Origin: Vombatus ursinus
Lineage: Eukaryota; Chordata; Mammalia; Diprotodontia; Vombatidae
Assembly: GCF_900497805.2 (NCBI RefSeq)
Contig: NW_020954626.1
Coordinates: 3,522,039 to 3,586,038 of the forward strand
DNA: 64,000 nt
Reading direction: 5' to 3'
Of this stretch, positions 37,201 to 51,400 are shown piece by piece. The notes beneath the pieces are model-generated. The model made no database searches and was not told where the DNA came from. It was given only the letters and a program-made list of their open reading frames with translations. The position numbers and the translations under genes were made by a program. Position 1 is the first letter of the stretch; each line of letters begins with the position of its first letter.

Positions 37201-40200
37201 GATTTTAATATCTAACCAAAAGCAACTTAAAATTATTTTAAAACAAAAGTACTGAAACCTCACATTCTCAAAAGACAATATTTGCAATTGCTATATACCA
37301 ATGGTCCTCTTAACAACTAGTTATTCTGATTAGGTGTAGTAAGATTCATCAAATGTACTAAATATATTAACTTATATGTGTGTGTACATTTACACACACA
37401 CACACACAAATGGGTGGGGAGTGGTAAACCCTGAAATATACAGATAAAAACAGGCTAGGGCCAGGATCATGTTTTCCAATGGGTAGCAGGGACCAGTAAG
37501 TCACCTGTCTTCCCTCTCCCAGCCACGGTAGCAGCAGGCCTGGGCACAGCCTTCACCTACTGGGGATGGAAAGATAACTGTAATGATGCCTCTTCTGGAC
37601 CAGGTTAGACAAAGTGGCAAAGAGCAGCGGCAATGTTCTCCCTCACAGTTCTCTTCTGGGAAAGAGTTAAGTAATGTGGGAGTGATTTGAGGGCTATGTT
37701 CATCAAAGCCTGAAGGCCCAGGTGTACATGGAGGGAACCCTTGGGAGGTATAAACAAGCTCAGGAACCACCAGTGTCTCAGTACTGCTCTAGTGCAGAGA
37801 ATAATAATTTTGAGCATTCTAATTTGTTTATATTCTGATCTCTCTTATCCAATAAGTTGCATAAAGAGAAGAACACAGTTGACCTAGACACTGAGCCCCC
37901 CGGCCAAAAAGTAAAGTCTTAATAATTTAGATCTGTGATTTAAGTTAATCTCTCTGAAAGCAAGTAAGCTTTCCCTCTGAAAAAGTAGCTTGCTATTAAT
38001 CAAAGAAGTGTTTGAGCTACAAGGGAATAAACAAAGATATTTATAATATAATGATATTTTTCCATAAGCCACATATCACTTCCTTACTTTATGGTAATAT
38101 ACTTGTAAAAAGATACTCATTTTACAAAAGTTATGATGACACTGAAAAGGACAACTATTTTAGGCAAGAATTTAGGCTCCATTTTGTTGCTCAGAACCAG
38201 GCAAGGGGGATTCACTTCACTGAAACATTGCTTTAAAACATTTCTTGGGGCAGCTAGGTAGCGCAGTGGCTGGAGTAGCAGCCCTGGAGTTAGCAGAATC
38301 TGAATTCAAATCCAGGCTCACACACATAACACTTACTAGCTGTATGACTCTGGGCAAGTCATTTAACCCCAATTGCCTCGCCAAAAAAAAAAAATCTTTT
38401 TTTCTCAAGAATGTGAGAAATTCATGAGTATTAATATTTTTAAAGAGATGTATTTAATTATAATTTTTCTTTAAAATGTAATATTTCTTAAAGAGATTTA
38501 CTCAGTTATAATTGACTTTTTTGTGTTTTATGGACTCCTTTGACAGTCTGGGCTTATGAACCCTTTCTCAGAATAATGCTGTTGAATGTATAAAATACAT
38601 GGGATCACAAATGAAATCAATGATTTTGAAATACAGTTATCAAAATATTAAATAAAATAAATTCATAGACCCCATGTTAAGAACATCTGACTTAAGTACT
38701 TTGTACCATGGGCCATGACGGAGATTTCCACTCACTAGCTGAATGAAAAATGAATATTCTCAAATTCTTAGCTCAGCTTGGATCTTAATTCTTACTTCAT
38801 CTTATCACTAGCGGTGTTGACAGGTGGCTACTTCATGGGCAATGGGAATTAAAAGCCTGCCATACTCTCAGATGACAGCAGTCATACAACATGGTACAGA
38901 ATCTTCTTTGACAGGATGACCAATAAGTCCCCTCCAGCTCTAAATCTATTGTCCTCACATGCCTTTCAGTTAGAGAAAACAGCATAAGTTGAATGCACAT
39001 AACAAATTAAGTCTAGAGTGCCTCGTCAGGTGTGGCCAATTTCTTGCCTGTCAGAACCATAAATAATCACTTCAAGTATCAATGAGTTACAAGACACATA
39101 CAACCACTGAACAAGTATTTTTCATTCCTAAAGCTACAATTCAGCAATATTTTACTATCATACGTACTGTATGACTTCTAAAATGAAATAGTAACAGTTT
39201 GTGACCACAAAATCTTTACCACAAGGTAAAGCATTGTCTGATTTGAAGAATTTAAGTATCCCCAGAAGTATTCACACAGGGCACAGACCAAAGTGGGCAG
39301 AATAGCCACTGGTGCCTTACCAAGTTCTCATTGGTCAGCCGGGTAATCTCATGCTGCAGGCTGGCTTCAATGCGGGCCTCGGGTGGTAACTGTAGGTTCT
39401 GGGCCAACAGCTGCTGTTGGCGATTATTCTCCTCCTTTAGACTCTGGATCTCACCCCGCAATGCCTCCGTTTCGTTGTCATGGCTCTTTTTCTGGGACTG
39501 GAGCTGTGATTCCAAGAGTCTATATAGTCAATAAGGGAAAAGAAGCTTGTTATTCTTATTCATTTGTTAATTGCTCAGTTCACACTCAGGATAATATTCA
39601 ATTATTGATTTGTGAAAGGGGGGGGAGGAGAGGGGAGAGCAGAGACTCTAAGTGATTCAGTTTGCCCTCTGACTAAATCAAACTCAAGAAACCTAAAACA
39701 GTGACCAGAAAGGAGACTGATGCTTTGATAGATATTACCAAACTAAAACTGAATGTTTTTCAATACTGCAAATACACTGTAAAAAAGTCTGAAAAGCTTA
39801 CACATTCTAGCTCATTTTGAAGGCATTAACATATTAGACAAAAAGGACTAAGAACTGTGAAAAGTCAATGAAACAAATTGGCTTATGGGGCATAAATCTT
39901 GGCATCTGTATTAACAATATAAGGACTTCTGGGAAAAAATAAATTTTTTTCAAAGCCCAACATTACCTCAATAGAGAAAAAATCTGCAAACCCCTAAATA
40001 CTACTTGGCGGGGAAGTGTCTGTATGATTAAATATGCATTTAAGTATTTCATAAATGATCACTCAAAATGAAGCTTGGGTTTGGGGTCCCATTTTACTTT
40101 TTTGTTTCCCTAAATCATCTCTCATTTCCAAAGGATGGTGAAGTCAGGAATAGGAATCTGTCAGTCTCAAGAAACACAAATCAAAGTAGGTACTTCTGAA

Positions 40201-42388
40201 ATATGTCCTTATTTTTAGATTTGTTCACCAAGCAGACAGAGCCACACATGTCAATCACATTTCCTATCCCTTACAAGAGACAATGTGAAGGTATAAATAT
40301 TAGAAATATCAATAAAGGAACTAATGTGTCATAGAGCAAACAGATGGACACTTGTAAACAAACCGTCATCTTTGTTTAAACTCCTATAGTTAGAACATTA
40401 AGACAGAAGAAAATATAGTATATTGCCTTTACTATTCCCCCCATCCCCTATTATTACATCTCTATATTTTTGCAAACATAAGAAACAAGACTATGTTAGG
40501 AATTTATTAACAAAATGAAAGGAAAATATTATTAGGTTAAAAGCATCCCCTATAGTCCCAGTAGTTATTAAGGTTACTATAGTCTGATTAATAATAGCAT
40601 ATTAAAATATTTGATACTTTTGGAGACTACAAAAATTGAATGAGAATTTTAAACCATCACATTCTATAGTTATTGATTGTTTCATAATTAGAACAAAACA
40701 AAATAGCACTTGAGCAGCAGCATTAAAAATGTATATGGCATATATATATTTCTTAGAGTATTTTTACAAACTTTCTCTTATAACTATCACTACGAAGATA
40801 AAATTTTTGTTTTGAAAAGCCGCTTTTTTGAATGTTAATTGTTTTCTCTTCAAATCTACATCGGCTCAGCATGTCATATTTGATGGGTTAATTCTATGCG
40901 GTAAGCATTTTGGATTTCATGACTATAATTCATAATTATATAATCCTAATTTATAATTTCATAATTTGTAGTTTCAAATACTAAACAGCTTCCATGTTAG
41001 TTAGAAGATAAGTACTATAGGCACAGTAGCTTAGACCTATCTTGCCAACACCTTACTGTTTGTTTTTTTATTAATTCAATCAACAATGAGGTAATTTGGT
41101 CTCATTCTCAGGCATGGGAAATGACATCTATATTTACAAGTGTCTCAGTCTCTTCTTTTAACAGCATCACATAAGAAAGTGATATGTCTGATACTTTGTT
41201 GTGCTTTGCCTATGAACATAGTTAGTGCATGAAAGAATTAGTGGTTAAAGAGGCCCTGTTTGTTAGTAAGAAAACAGGAAGTGATGAACATTCCATTGTG
41301 AGGCAATACACATAACCTGTTGGCTTGTTTTAACCCTTCATAAACCAGCCACAGCTCTTCATCCTCATTCAGCTCATGGCAATCCATAGGAAATGGTCTT
41401 CCAAGCCAAATGAAAAATGGAAAACACAAAAGGGATACATGATGGTAATGAGATGATGGTATATGAAGGACAAGAATAGCAAATATTATTTAACATTCAT
41501 TATTGGGATTGGCATATTGTCTTGACCACAGATGACAAAGTTACTACACATATTAGCTTCGTTATTTAAACTGGTTTTAAAAAGAAAACAGACAAATCAT
41601 ATGCAAAACAGGGAAAATTATAAAGATATTAAATAAAAAGAGTCCTTTCTGCTTTTTTCTTTATGAAATAATAATGATATAAATAAGAAACAGCAGAATA
41701 TAAGAAAAAGGTAGACTCTGAGTTTCTGAATACAAGAGAAATTACATGCGGCACACAATATTAGACAGATTGGCTGCAAAAGAACAAAGGCTTTAGCAGG
41801 AGTGGTAGCCTGTGGCTGTAGCATGAATTCCTGGGATGAATGAACTGCTTTCGTGTCCTCAATGGGAACTGTAATCATGAAGAACTGCCTCAAAGTTTGT
41901 GCAGGAATGGGATGGGGAAAGCATGTGGTTTGTACATGCACGCGTACACATGGATTAACTATAAATTTTAGTCACTACAATCAAATTATGAGGTTCAAAG
42001 AATGTATAAAGGTACAATGGTACTTATGCATAGCAGCATTCTTCCAATCTTTGGTATGCGTACCTATATATCTCCCGATATATTGTATAGCCTATCGGGA
42101 GTTCTAAAAGTGTCAGACTACAACATTCTGGAAGCATAAATTTGTAACAGAGTTACAATGCTGCCTGTCCTTTCAAGATGGTACATGATGTAACTGAGGG
42201 AACCTTGTAGCTGTGGAAAGTTTTGGCATATGGCTAAGTTCATGGTCCTTTATTTCAAGTTTTATGAGGTTGTGAAGGAATCCTGGCATTGGCCCTTTTT
42301 CTTGTGATCTTATGAGCTATGCAGAGCCTAACGAAAGTGAGCAAGGTATTACTAACTTCTTGGTGGCAGAGTTTCCTCTACTGCTGTC

Positions 42389-42436
<48 letters not shown>

Positions 42437-45400
42437 CACACTCACACATCCTCTGTGTAGGCTTCCAAAGATAAAACTGGAGTCAGGATTTTCTCAGCCT
42501 TGCTTAGACCAGTAGAGGGGAAAAAAAGGCCTCGACCTTGGTCATGACTGACTTCCTCTTAAGCAGTCAGGTAAGGCCACTAATGAAATATGAGTCAAGA
42601 ACCAGATGTAGAACAAGGCCTTTACCCCTTCCAATCAACATGTTCTAAATTTTAGTAATGACTTGAAGCTACTTACAACTTTAGCTACTACTCAAAATCT
42701 TCAAAAATAACAAATATTTAACAATGGAAACATAACAATTACCAACCTGCTACTGTGATTTCAAATACAAATACTATTTAAGAACCAATGCTCCCCTTCA
42801 GGCAAAGATTTTCCTAACAACTCTTGTTAGTAATTATTTGAATTTGTATCCTCAGCACCTAGCAGAGTACCTGTCACATAGTATGTACTTAATAAATGCT
42901 TGCTGATTGATTGATGCTGCTGCTACATGTTTCAGATGAAATTTTAAATGGGAATAACTTAGAAAGGTTGGGTCTAGTCTGAAATAAATAAATAATAGAC
43001 AAAAAATTATTTGCTATATAAAAAATGTGAAACAGTGATTCAACAAGCCAAAATAAATTACAGAACCAAACCAACCTGTTTGTTTCCTTCAGTCCAATGT
43101 ATGCCTGTGCTATTTCTCCTTTGTCCTTCATTTTCTGCACATCTTCTAAGAGGATTGTGGAATCTGTCATTGTATTCTGATGCAGAGAAAAGTATTTCCA
43201 TCATGAGAAATAAAAAGTTTGAGGTTCTCCAGTAGGGGAATTTTTTATTTAGAGGACTATACTGAGGGACTGGCTCCTAATCTGCAAGCTCTAAAATCTC
43301 TGCTGCTAGTCTCTCTGGTGTCAGTGCTCTGCTTCAGGCTTGAGGCTAGGGGTTTTTCACCTTTTGTGTGTCATGAACCTCTATGGCAGTCTGGTATAGC
43401 CTATAGACCCCTTCTCACAATAACATTTGTAAATATATAAAGTTAAAATACATAGGATTACAAAGGAAATTATATTATAACAGTTATTTTTAAACAAACT
43501 CATGGACCCCAGGCTAAGAACTCTTGCTCTAGAACCAATGCAACACCTAGACAAGGAACACATTTATATCTATAGCTATCTCTATCTATCGACAAAACTG
43601 AGATATAGGGATCTATCATACAGCTCAATAGCAAGTCAGTCTTGCTATTGGTTCCACTTTGACCCTGTACTCTTGAGTCTAGTGCCTAGACTCTTTCTTT
43701 GCTCCTGTGACCAAGCCTCTATCTTAAGCACCAATCCAGTAACTTTGTCCTACCTTGGCACACTGGTTGGACTGTTCTTGTGGGGCTTGGTCCTGTCTTG
43801 TTCTCATCATCTTCTGCAAAACCAGAGACTTGTTCCTGAATCCCACCACCTATTATTGCCAGACCCTTCTGATAACAAAGCCTTGTTGCCTGTCTCCATC
43901 AAACTTCTATCCCCTCTTTGTCATTCACTTTCTAATCAGCAGGGTCAGCTATTATCTGTCTCACTCCCTAATGCCAATCTGCCTGCCTAGATATTTGCCT
44001 GTTACCTGCTGCCAAACTCCCTTGATATTACACCCACCTGTCTAGACTTTGTCCTTTTATCCATGACTAACACTTTATTGGATCACCTGCCTTGTTTAGC
44101 CTCTACTATTGCTATTCTAAGCCCAATAATGATAGTGAAATGGAAGTCCCAAACACCTAAAACATATTAGAGCAGTCATGATCCCTATATGGAGAATCAT
44201 TGGCTTGCCTCTACAGAATACATAGCACTTTAAATCAAGACTGTATTCTGAAAAGTGACCTGGCACAAACAGGAATTAACAATTTAACTGAATCTACAAA
44301 ATAAAAGGCTCCATTATTGTTTATTTTTCTTTCTATTATATTTCAACCACTTGGAATGAATTTTTAAAAGCCTACAGAAATGTTGAATCTTAAATGAAAG
44401 CACATTACCCATTTCATATCATTCTAGAAGCTCTTACTTGGAATACTGTGATATCAAAGTTGCCCTACATTTTTTACTTTTAAAAAGCACAACACAACAG
44501 GAAAAGTTGTTCTATCTAAGTAGAATCCAATTAACATCTGAATAGCCATGACGTATAATTTCCATCAGGAAGAGTTTCTGTAGTGATAGCCATTAGGGTG
44601 AGCAGAATGGCAATGTCAGTATTGGAGAAAGACTTTAAGGCTGGCAGGCCAGGCTCTGCTTCTAATCAATGCAGAGCTGGTGGAATTGAAAGGTTAGAAG
44701 AGCACACATTTTTCATAGAACATATCTCAGATTCAGAATCTATGCCCAGTTCTGCAGGTTCCCTACTAGCATTCAGTCCACTGAAACAATTATTGACTAC
44801 TATGTACCACGTATTAACAAGCGATAGAAAAAGGTCCACCGTGCTCTGGTAGAGGAAATAATCTATGCCCTAAACTGGAATCCTCTGTTACCCATAGTTC
44901 TCCATAAACTCCCATTATGGAATGGGAGTTGATCAGAAATTAGTTTTTGATTTATGAAGATCTTCTCTTTTTGATAAATTGAACCAGAAAACATCTGTTT
45001 CACATGATAAAAAGTATTTGTGTACTGAAATGAGAAGAGAGATATTAAAAAATTTTTTTTAAACCCTTTACCTTGTCCTCCTGGAAATCACAAATTGGCA
45101 AGCATAAAAGAAGAAAATAAACTCTTACTTCTACAAATAAATACCACCAATGACTCTCAGAACAGACAAAAGTAACAGCAGAATGACCATGATTACATTT
45201 CTCCTAGGAACCCAATGAAGTTGTACAGAATAAAACCCGCAGATAGATATTTTATACCCTTTCAATCTAAGTCTGAGAAACAAGTTTTGTTTTTGTCTTT
45301 AATCTGAGTTTAGTTTCTTCATCTTTTGGATTTTTTTTTCAAAATCGTAGAGTCAGAATTCTGATTTTTAGAACAAGTTATTTCCTGGACCAAAGCTGAT

Positions 45401-48400
45401 TACTGGGGCTAGATACCATCCACAAGGAAGGATATCATGTATTCTTATAGGTATCACAAACACATGATAGAATATCACCTCTATCAAAATTCCTAGCAAT
45501 AATGCCTAAGCACACAAGTCATTTTAGATTTTTAAGTACCATCTCCTAGGGTCAGGAACTATGCTTATTTTACTTTATGTGATGCTTCAGTAAAATATGT
45601 GGAAAGGCTTCTTAAATGCTTTGGATGATGATTCTTCTATCATAGTTTCTAGTTAGCAGTACTAGGTTAATATACTTGTTAAGGCATATACACTGATCCA
45701 TTTTCTTTTCTTCATTCAACACACTTTTATCAAGCACTTCCTATGAACACCATAGTTCTTGCCTTCAAGGAGCTTACAATCACTGCTCATATAGATTTAT
45801 GCAATACACTGCTAATTGGACTTCCTGTTTCAACACATTCATTTTCAAATATTACCTTTAAAAGCAAAACAATAAAAAAGTCTATGGAGAATTCCATTAT
45901 CATATCCAAGTGGTAGATTTTAAAATTCATTTTTAATACCTCCCACAGAAGGTTATGAGTCATTCTACTGATGTCAACATTTTTAACATGAAAATTTCCT
46001 CAAGTAAGAATGCTAAAGAAGGCTTCACTTTAAAAGGACTTTTCTTGCAAGTGTGCTCTATGAAACTTTCCACAGCATTTAGAATTTCACATGTTCCCTG
46101 ACCAGCTTAAGATTAAAAAAAGTTCTTTTTTTTTTTCACTTGCTGTGTTTTGGCTACAGAAGATCTAACCATGAGCAAATCTATTCAGATACATCTTCCA
46201 AGAGATAGAAAGTAGGGGAATTGGCATGACAATTTCTTTTTCTTTGTGATTTGGTGGGCAAGTTGACCTCGGATAATTTTCTTATCCACTAACACTTACC
46301 TTAGGTTGAATAGCCTCTTTCTGGCTCACCAGCTGAGACCTCAGGATGAGGACTTCCTCTTTTCTAACATCCAGTTCTTCACTGACTGAAGTCAGCTGCT
46401 CCATGAGGACTCTGTAGGCAGGAGCACCTGGAGCAGTCACTTCCGGAGCACCCTTTTCACTGAGGGCTTTACGTAACTCATTCAGCTCATTCTTTAGTTT
46501 CTTATTTTCTGATTCCAGTTCTTGACGCTACATAAAATAAAGTCATGCCATTTAGATTCACGTATTGTTTGTATACTGCCTTCAAGCTGGCATATTAGAA
46601 TTATGTTGTGAAAGAACACCATGGTAATACTCAAATGGCTAAAGAGGAAATGCCTCCCTCTAGTCTATCTGGAACTCTATATGGTGGAATTAAAGGTGTT
46701 GTACATTGAGTAAAGTGAACAACAGTTTGCTTCACAGCCTATAACTCAAATTCCAGTGGAAACTATGTTCCAGGCCTGCCTGCCCTGGGTGTGGTTGGAG
46801 CACAGACCTGAAAAGCCTGCTCTGTTCTATAGTGACCTTTGGGTGTTGAATCTAGCCATGGGGTTGTCCTCAATCTCAGGAAACCTAGAGAGATTGACTG
46901 GTTCTTGGTTCTATCCAAAGTCCAAAAATAAAGTTGAATAAGCTATTTCCAGTTAACAAGTTAAAAATGGTTAGCTCCTTGAAATATTTACCAATGTTCT
47001 CTTTGGTAAAAATGATGTGGGAAAACAACACACTTAAAAGTTTAGGCTGTATCTAAATGTCTAGCAAAAATATCTTCAATGAAACTGATAGAAACTTCTG
47101 ACTTCTGTTACAGAAGGTTATAGGAGAAGAAATAAGGAATCGATCTAGATGAAGAGAAAAATTGTGAAGGTCATTTTGAGGGATCTAAATTTGTGCAGAA
47201 GGTCAGATAATTGAATTTGAGTAGGAGAAATTTGGGATCATTTAATAATACACTGGAGAGCAATTTGAACTACAGGAGAAGAGAGATAGATCACTCAGAA
47301 GGGCAAAATCTGAAAGAAAAAAAGCATTAAGAAATATAGGCCTGAAGAAGAATTCAGAAGAAAAAGGAGAAGGTAGTTGTAAAGCAAGGTAAATAAAACA
47401 ACTAGTAAGTACAAAAAGAAGGTAGAGAAGAAAAGGTATGGCTGGTCAAGTTTTATTGACAGAAAGGAAAGGAAGTTGGTTATAGGCCTCAAGATGTTAA
47501 GAGATGATGAAAGACTGTAAAAGTTTTAACAAGGTGCTTTGGAGAGGAGAAATTTTTGAACCCACTGACTTGGTTGAATGGCTGGACTCAAGGAGTAGTC
47601 ATTAATGGTTCAATGTTAACTTGGTAGAAGGTCTTCACTGAAGCACCACAGGAATCTGTGCATGGCTTGGTGCTGTTTAATATTATTACCAATGCCTCTG
47701 ATAAGGCAAAGGTGGTATGATTATCAAATGTGCAGAGGATACAAAGCCAGAAAGGTTAGCTTACACACTAGATGACAGGATTAAAAAAGACTACTATAGA
47801 TTAGAACACAGCTCTGTAGATTTAATCTAATATGATGAAATTGAATAGGGATAAATGTTAAGTCTTTGGCTTGAGTTAAAAAAAAATCTCTATAAGGAAA
47901 ATGCGAACGAGACAGGCATCCATTTGTCTAAAGATGATCTGGGGTTTTTAGTGGACTGCAAACTCAATGTGAGTTAGCAGTGTAACATGGGAGTGTTAAT
48001 GTGATTAAGCTTCCCAGAATAAGAAGGTAATAGTACCACTGTAACTTGACCTATTGTATTCATTTCTGGTGTAATAGTTTAAGAATGACATTGATAAGAT
48101 GAAGAACAACCAGAGAAGGGCAGCCTGGATGGTGAAGGATCTGTGAATGCTTAATCTAGAGAAGAGACATGACAGCAGTGTTCAAATATCTGTCATGAAG
48201 TTTAGAATCATTCGGTTTGACCTCAAAGGAGAAAACTAGGAAAAATTAGGATAAGATGCAAAAAAGTAAATTTAAGCTCAATGTCTGGAAAAACTTCTTA
48301 ATATCTCAGACTCTGTGAAAGTATAATGTGCTATGTTGGGAGAAGATGGTTTTCTTCTCACAGGAGGTTTTCAAGTAAAGGCTGAATGACCCCTTATTAG

Positions 48401-51400
48401 GTGTATTATAGTATGGACTCCTTTCATTGTATGTAGGATGGATTAGAGGTTGCCATGTCCCTTTAACTTTAAAATTATATGAACCCTTCACAGTGTATTT
48501 GTTAGCAACCAAAAAACCAGTTTTCCCTCAAACTATTTATCTGTGGTGTTGCAGCAATATACCACATGTAAATCTGCGAAGTTGTTGGGGTACAACATGA
48601 CATGTTGGGGAGGTGGAAGGAAAGGAGGCACTGCTTCATCAGTCATTCATGAATTAAACTTTGTTCTCATCCCTCATCTCCTTCCCTCACTACATTTTAA
48701 ACATACTCATACACACACACACACACACACACGCTCACACACATCTATGTTCACTCCAGCGTAGTTACTACTATCCTTCCCTTTTCCCATAATTTTCCCA
48801 CTCAAAAATTGGCAGAAGAATGAGGAAATTCAGCACAAAGTGATATCAAAATCTTTATGATTACAATACACCAACCACAGAGTGTTTGGAAACACTGAGG
48901 TAGACAAGCATCTAAAAATGAACTAGCTTTATAGTGTTTAATTTAGCACGTATCATAAATAAGATTTCTTCATGAAGTTTAAATATTTAAAGCTTGAGAA
49001 GCCATCTTGAGATTACATCTTCCTATCACAAACTTTTAATACATTATATTAAAGCTACTTCTTATTATGTTAGTCATAACAATGGAGTTACATGAGTGAA
49101 TTTTAGGTTATTTTTATACTCTCACAGAGAATCCTGGAACATATGTCATTCGGTTTCAAGTTCAAATACATTAACAAAGGCTTTGCACTTTAGGCTGCTG
49201 TAAAGAATTTCTTTATATACCACATATATGCATGTGTATATATACATGTACATGTGTGTGTACATATGCATGTCTGACACACATATACATGTGTATATCA
49301 AACATGTAGAGGACACTTAAGGCTAGAATAAAATAGATCTGCTATTCTCTGTTCTCCTGGCCTATTCAAGCCCATCTTACCAAACTCCTATGTACTGTAA
49401 CTCAAGAACAAACTAGGCATGCACTTTGGCTTACCCACCCAAATTGACTTTTAGGGGTGATAATTCAGTATACATGGTTGGGAGTATTTGTTTTCCTATG
49501 CATATTAAGGGATCGTCGGTTCTAGGCAAAACTATGAGGTCAATGAAATTTGTCTTGTTGGTTTTCATTGCAGGTTCCTGCCTTTTCTGGCTTACATAAC
49601 TCTCAGGACCACCCAGGGTTTGATGTCTCCCAAAAACTTTTTGGGATTTGAATGATATTCCCTTAGAACCAGACTTTCTATACATTCCAAAATAATAATT
49701 GTCTAATCTAATTCATTAACAAACATGCTAATGAAAGAAGGTTAAAGAGAATACCCACTAAGCTCTCTATCCCATCAGGATAGAGATAATAAGTATATCT
49801 TAATAGTGGCCTTCTTTAAATGATACCCTGACTTTTTTCTAACTTAAAGGGATGGCTCCAGTGATAGGAATTTCAGGTGAGATAGACTGGGAGGATGATG
49901 CCACGGCAGCTCTTTGTGATAAGACCACAATATCCTGTGGCAAGTGGGTCCATGTAGCGACAGATCTGTAACATCATATGTAGCAAGTGCATATTACCAA
50001 TAGATACAGCAGATTTCATAGAAACTGGGGCAAATGGTTGCATGAACGAAGAATAAAGTTAATTCATATGTGCAGGAATACATAATTAAGTGTATCCTTG
50101 ATATTCAGGCTCATAGGCATAGCAACTGCAAAGTTTGGGGACTAAAAGCTGAAAGGCCTTATGAGGTAAGGTGGGGAATACAATTTAAATGAAACCATAG
50201 GGAATACAGAAAACTAATTTAATTTTTTTTATCCAGGGTTAAATTTAAATGGATTTTGCTGTAATTTAATTGAAGGACATAAAATTTCAAGAACTAAAAT
50301 AGTAAATATTTCAAACAAATCATACATAATGCTTTATTCCCTATGCAATTTACATGATTCCATTTATATGGGTTGTTCCTTTCACTTGGGTGTTTCAGGA
50401 GTTGAGCAAAGGGATATTTATAAGTGATAAGTCTCTATAAATCATCCATCTCAACCTTACCCTGCCAATGTCTGATTCCATGTTAACCCATCCCTTCTGA
50501 TGTGTCTTCTGGAATGCCTACTTCATAATTAACAAACTTCTCATCTTAAATGTCTTCCTTTGTTAACCTATCTATTTTCAGGAACTCACAGAGACCTGGC
50601 TCCCTCTGACAACACAGCTTTTGTGGCCACCGTTTCCAGTACTGGCTACACTTTCTCTCATAGACTCAGGCTCATGGGTCTTGATGGGAATATACCTTGC
50701 TCCCCATTGTCACTTTCAGACTCTCTCTATCACCATTACTCAGTAAACTCTACTTCTGTGAGGTTCATGAAATCCAAATTAATCACCTAATGCAAAACCC
50801 CAGACCATTTCCTCAATGATTTCAGTGCCTAGCTCACAATCCTTGTCTTCCACCCCAACTCTTGCCTTCATACTAGGGGACTTCAACATACCCATTATAT
50901 TCCCTCAAATACTCCAGCTTCCCACTTCTTCAATCTACTAAGTTCTCATGACCTATTTCTCCACAGCACTTCAACTATACAGGGAGATGGTCATGCCCTT
51001 GATCTTGCTATTACCCACAAATGTTCTATTCTCACATTCATAAACTCTAAAATTCCTTTATCTGATCAAAATCTTATCATTCCATCTTTCCCTGTATCTT
51101 ATGACCCCCCACCCTTCTGTTTTTCATCCTCCCTATGACTTCCAATCCCTCTTCACCTTTGTTTTTTTCTCAATCATGCCTACAACTGGTTTCATCCTCT
51201 TCCCTTCCCATCTAATTTCTCACTGGTGGATCAGTTCAACTCCATATAACCCTCCACTCTCAAATCGTTTGCCCCACTGCCTATAGCTAACCACACCTCA
51301 CCAAACCCCTGATTATGCTATCTATCTCCTTTGTTCCTATTCACATGTCACTGTACAGACTTGGAGGAAGTCATAAAACTGTGTTGAATGAGTCCATTAC

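Noticed and set aside
39331-39655. Plus-strand open frames of 67 and 90 residues
   Set aside because: They are antisense shadows of the MYO5A exon at 39321-39519, whose minus-strand reading is unmistakable.
43502-43990. 162-residue plus-strand open frame
   Set aside because: It begins inside the hAT-like miniature element and runs into pyrimidine-rich sequence; the Leu/Ser/Pro-rich translation reflects base composition.
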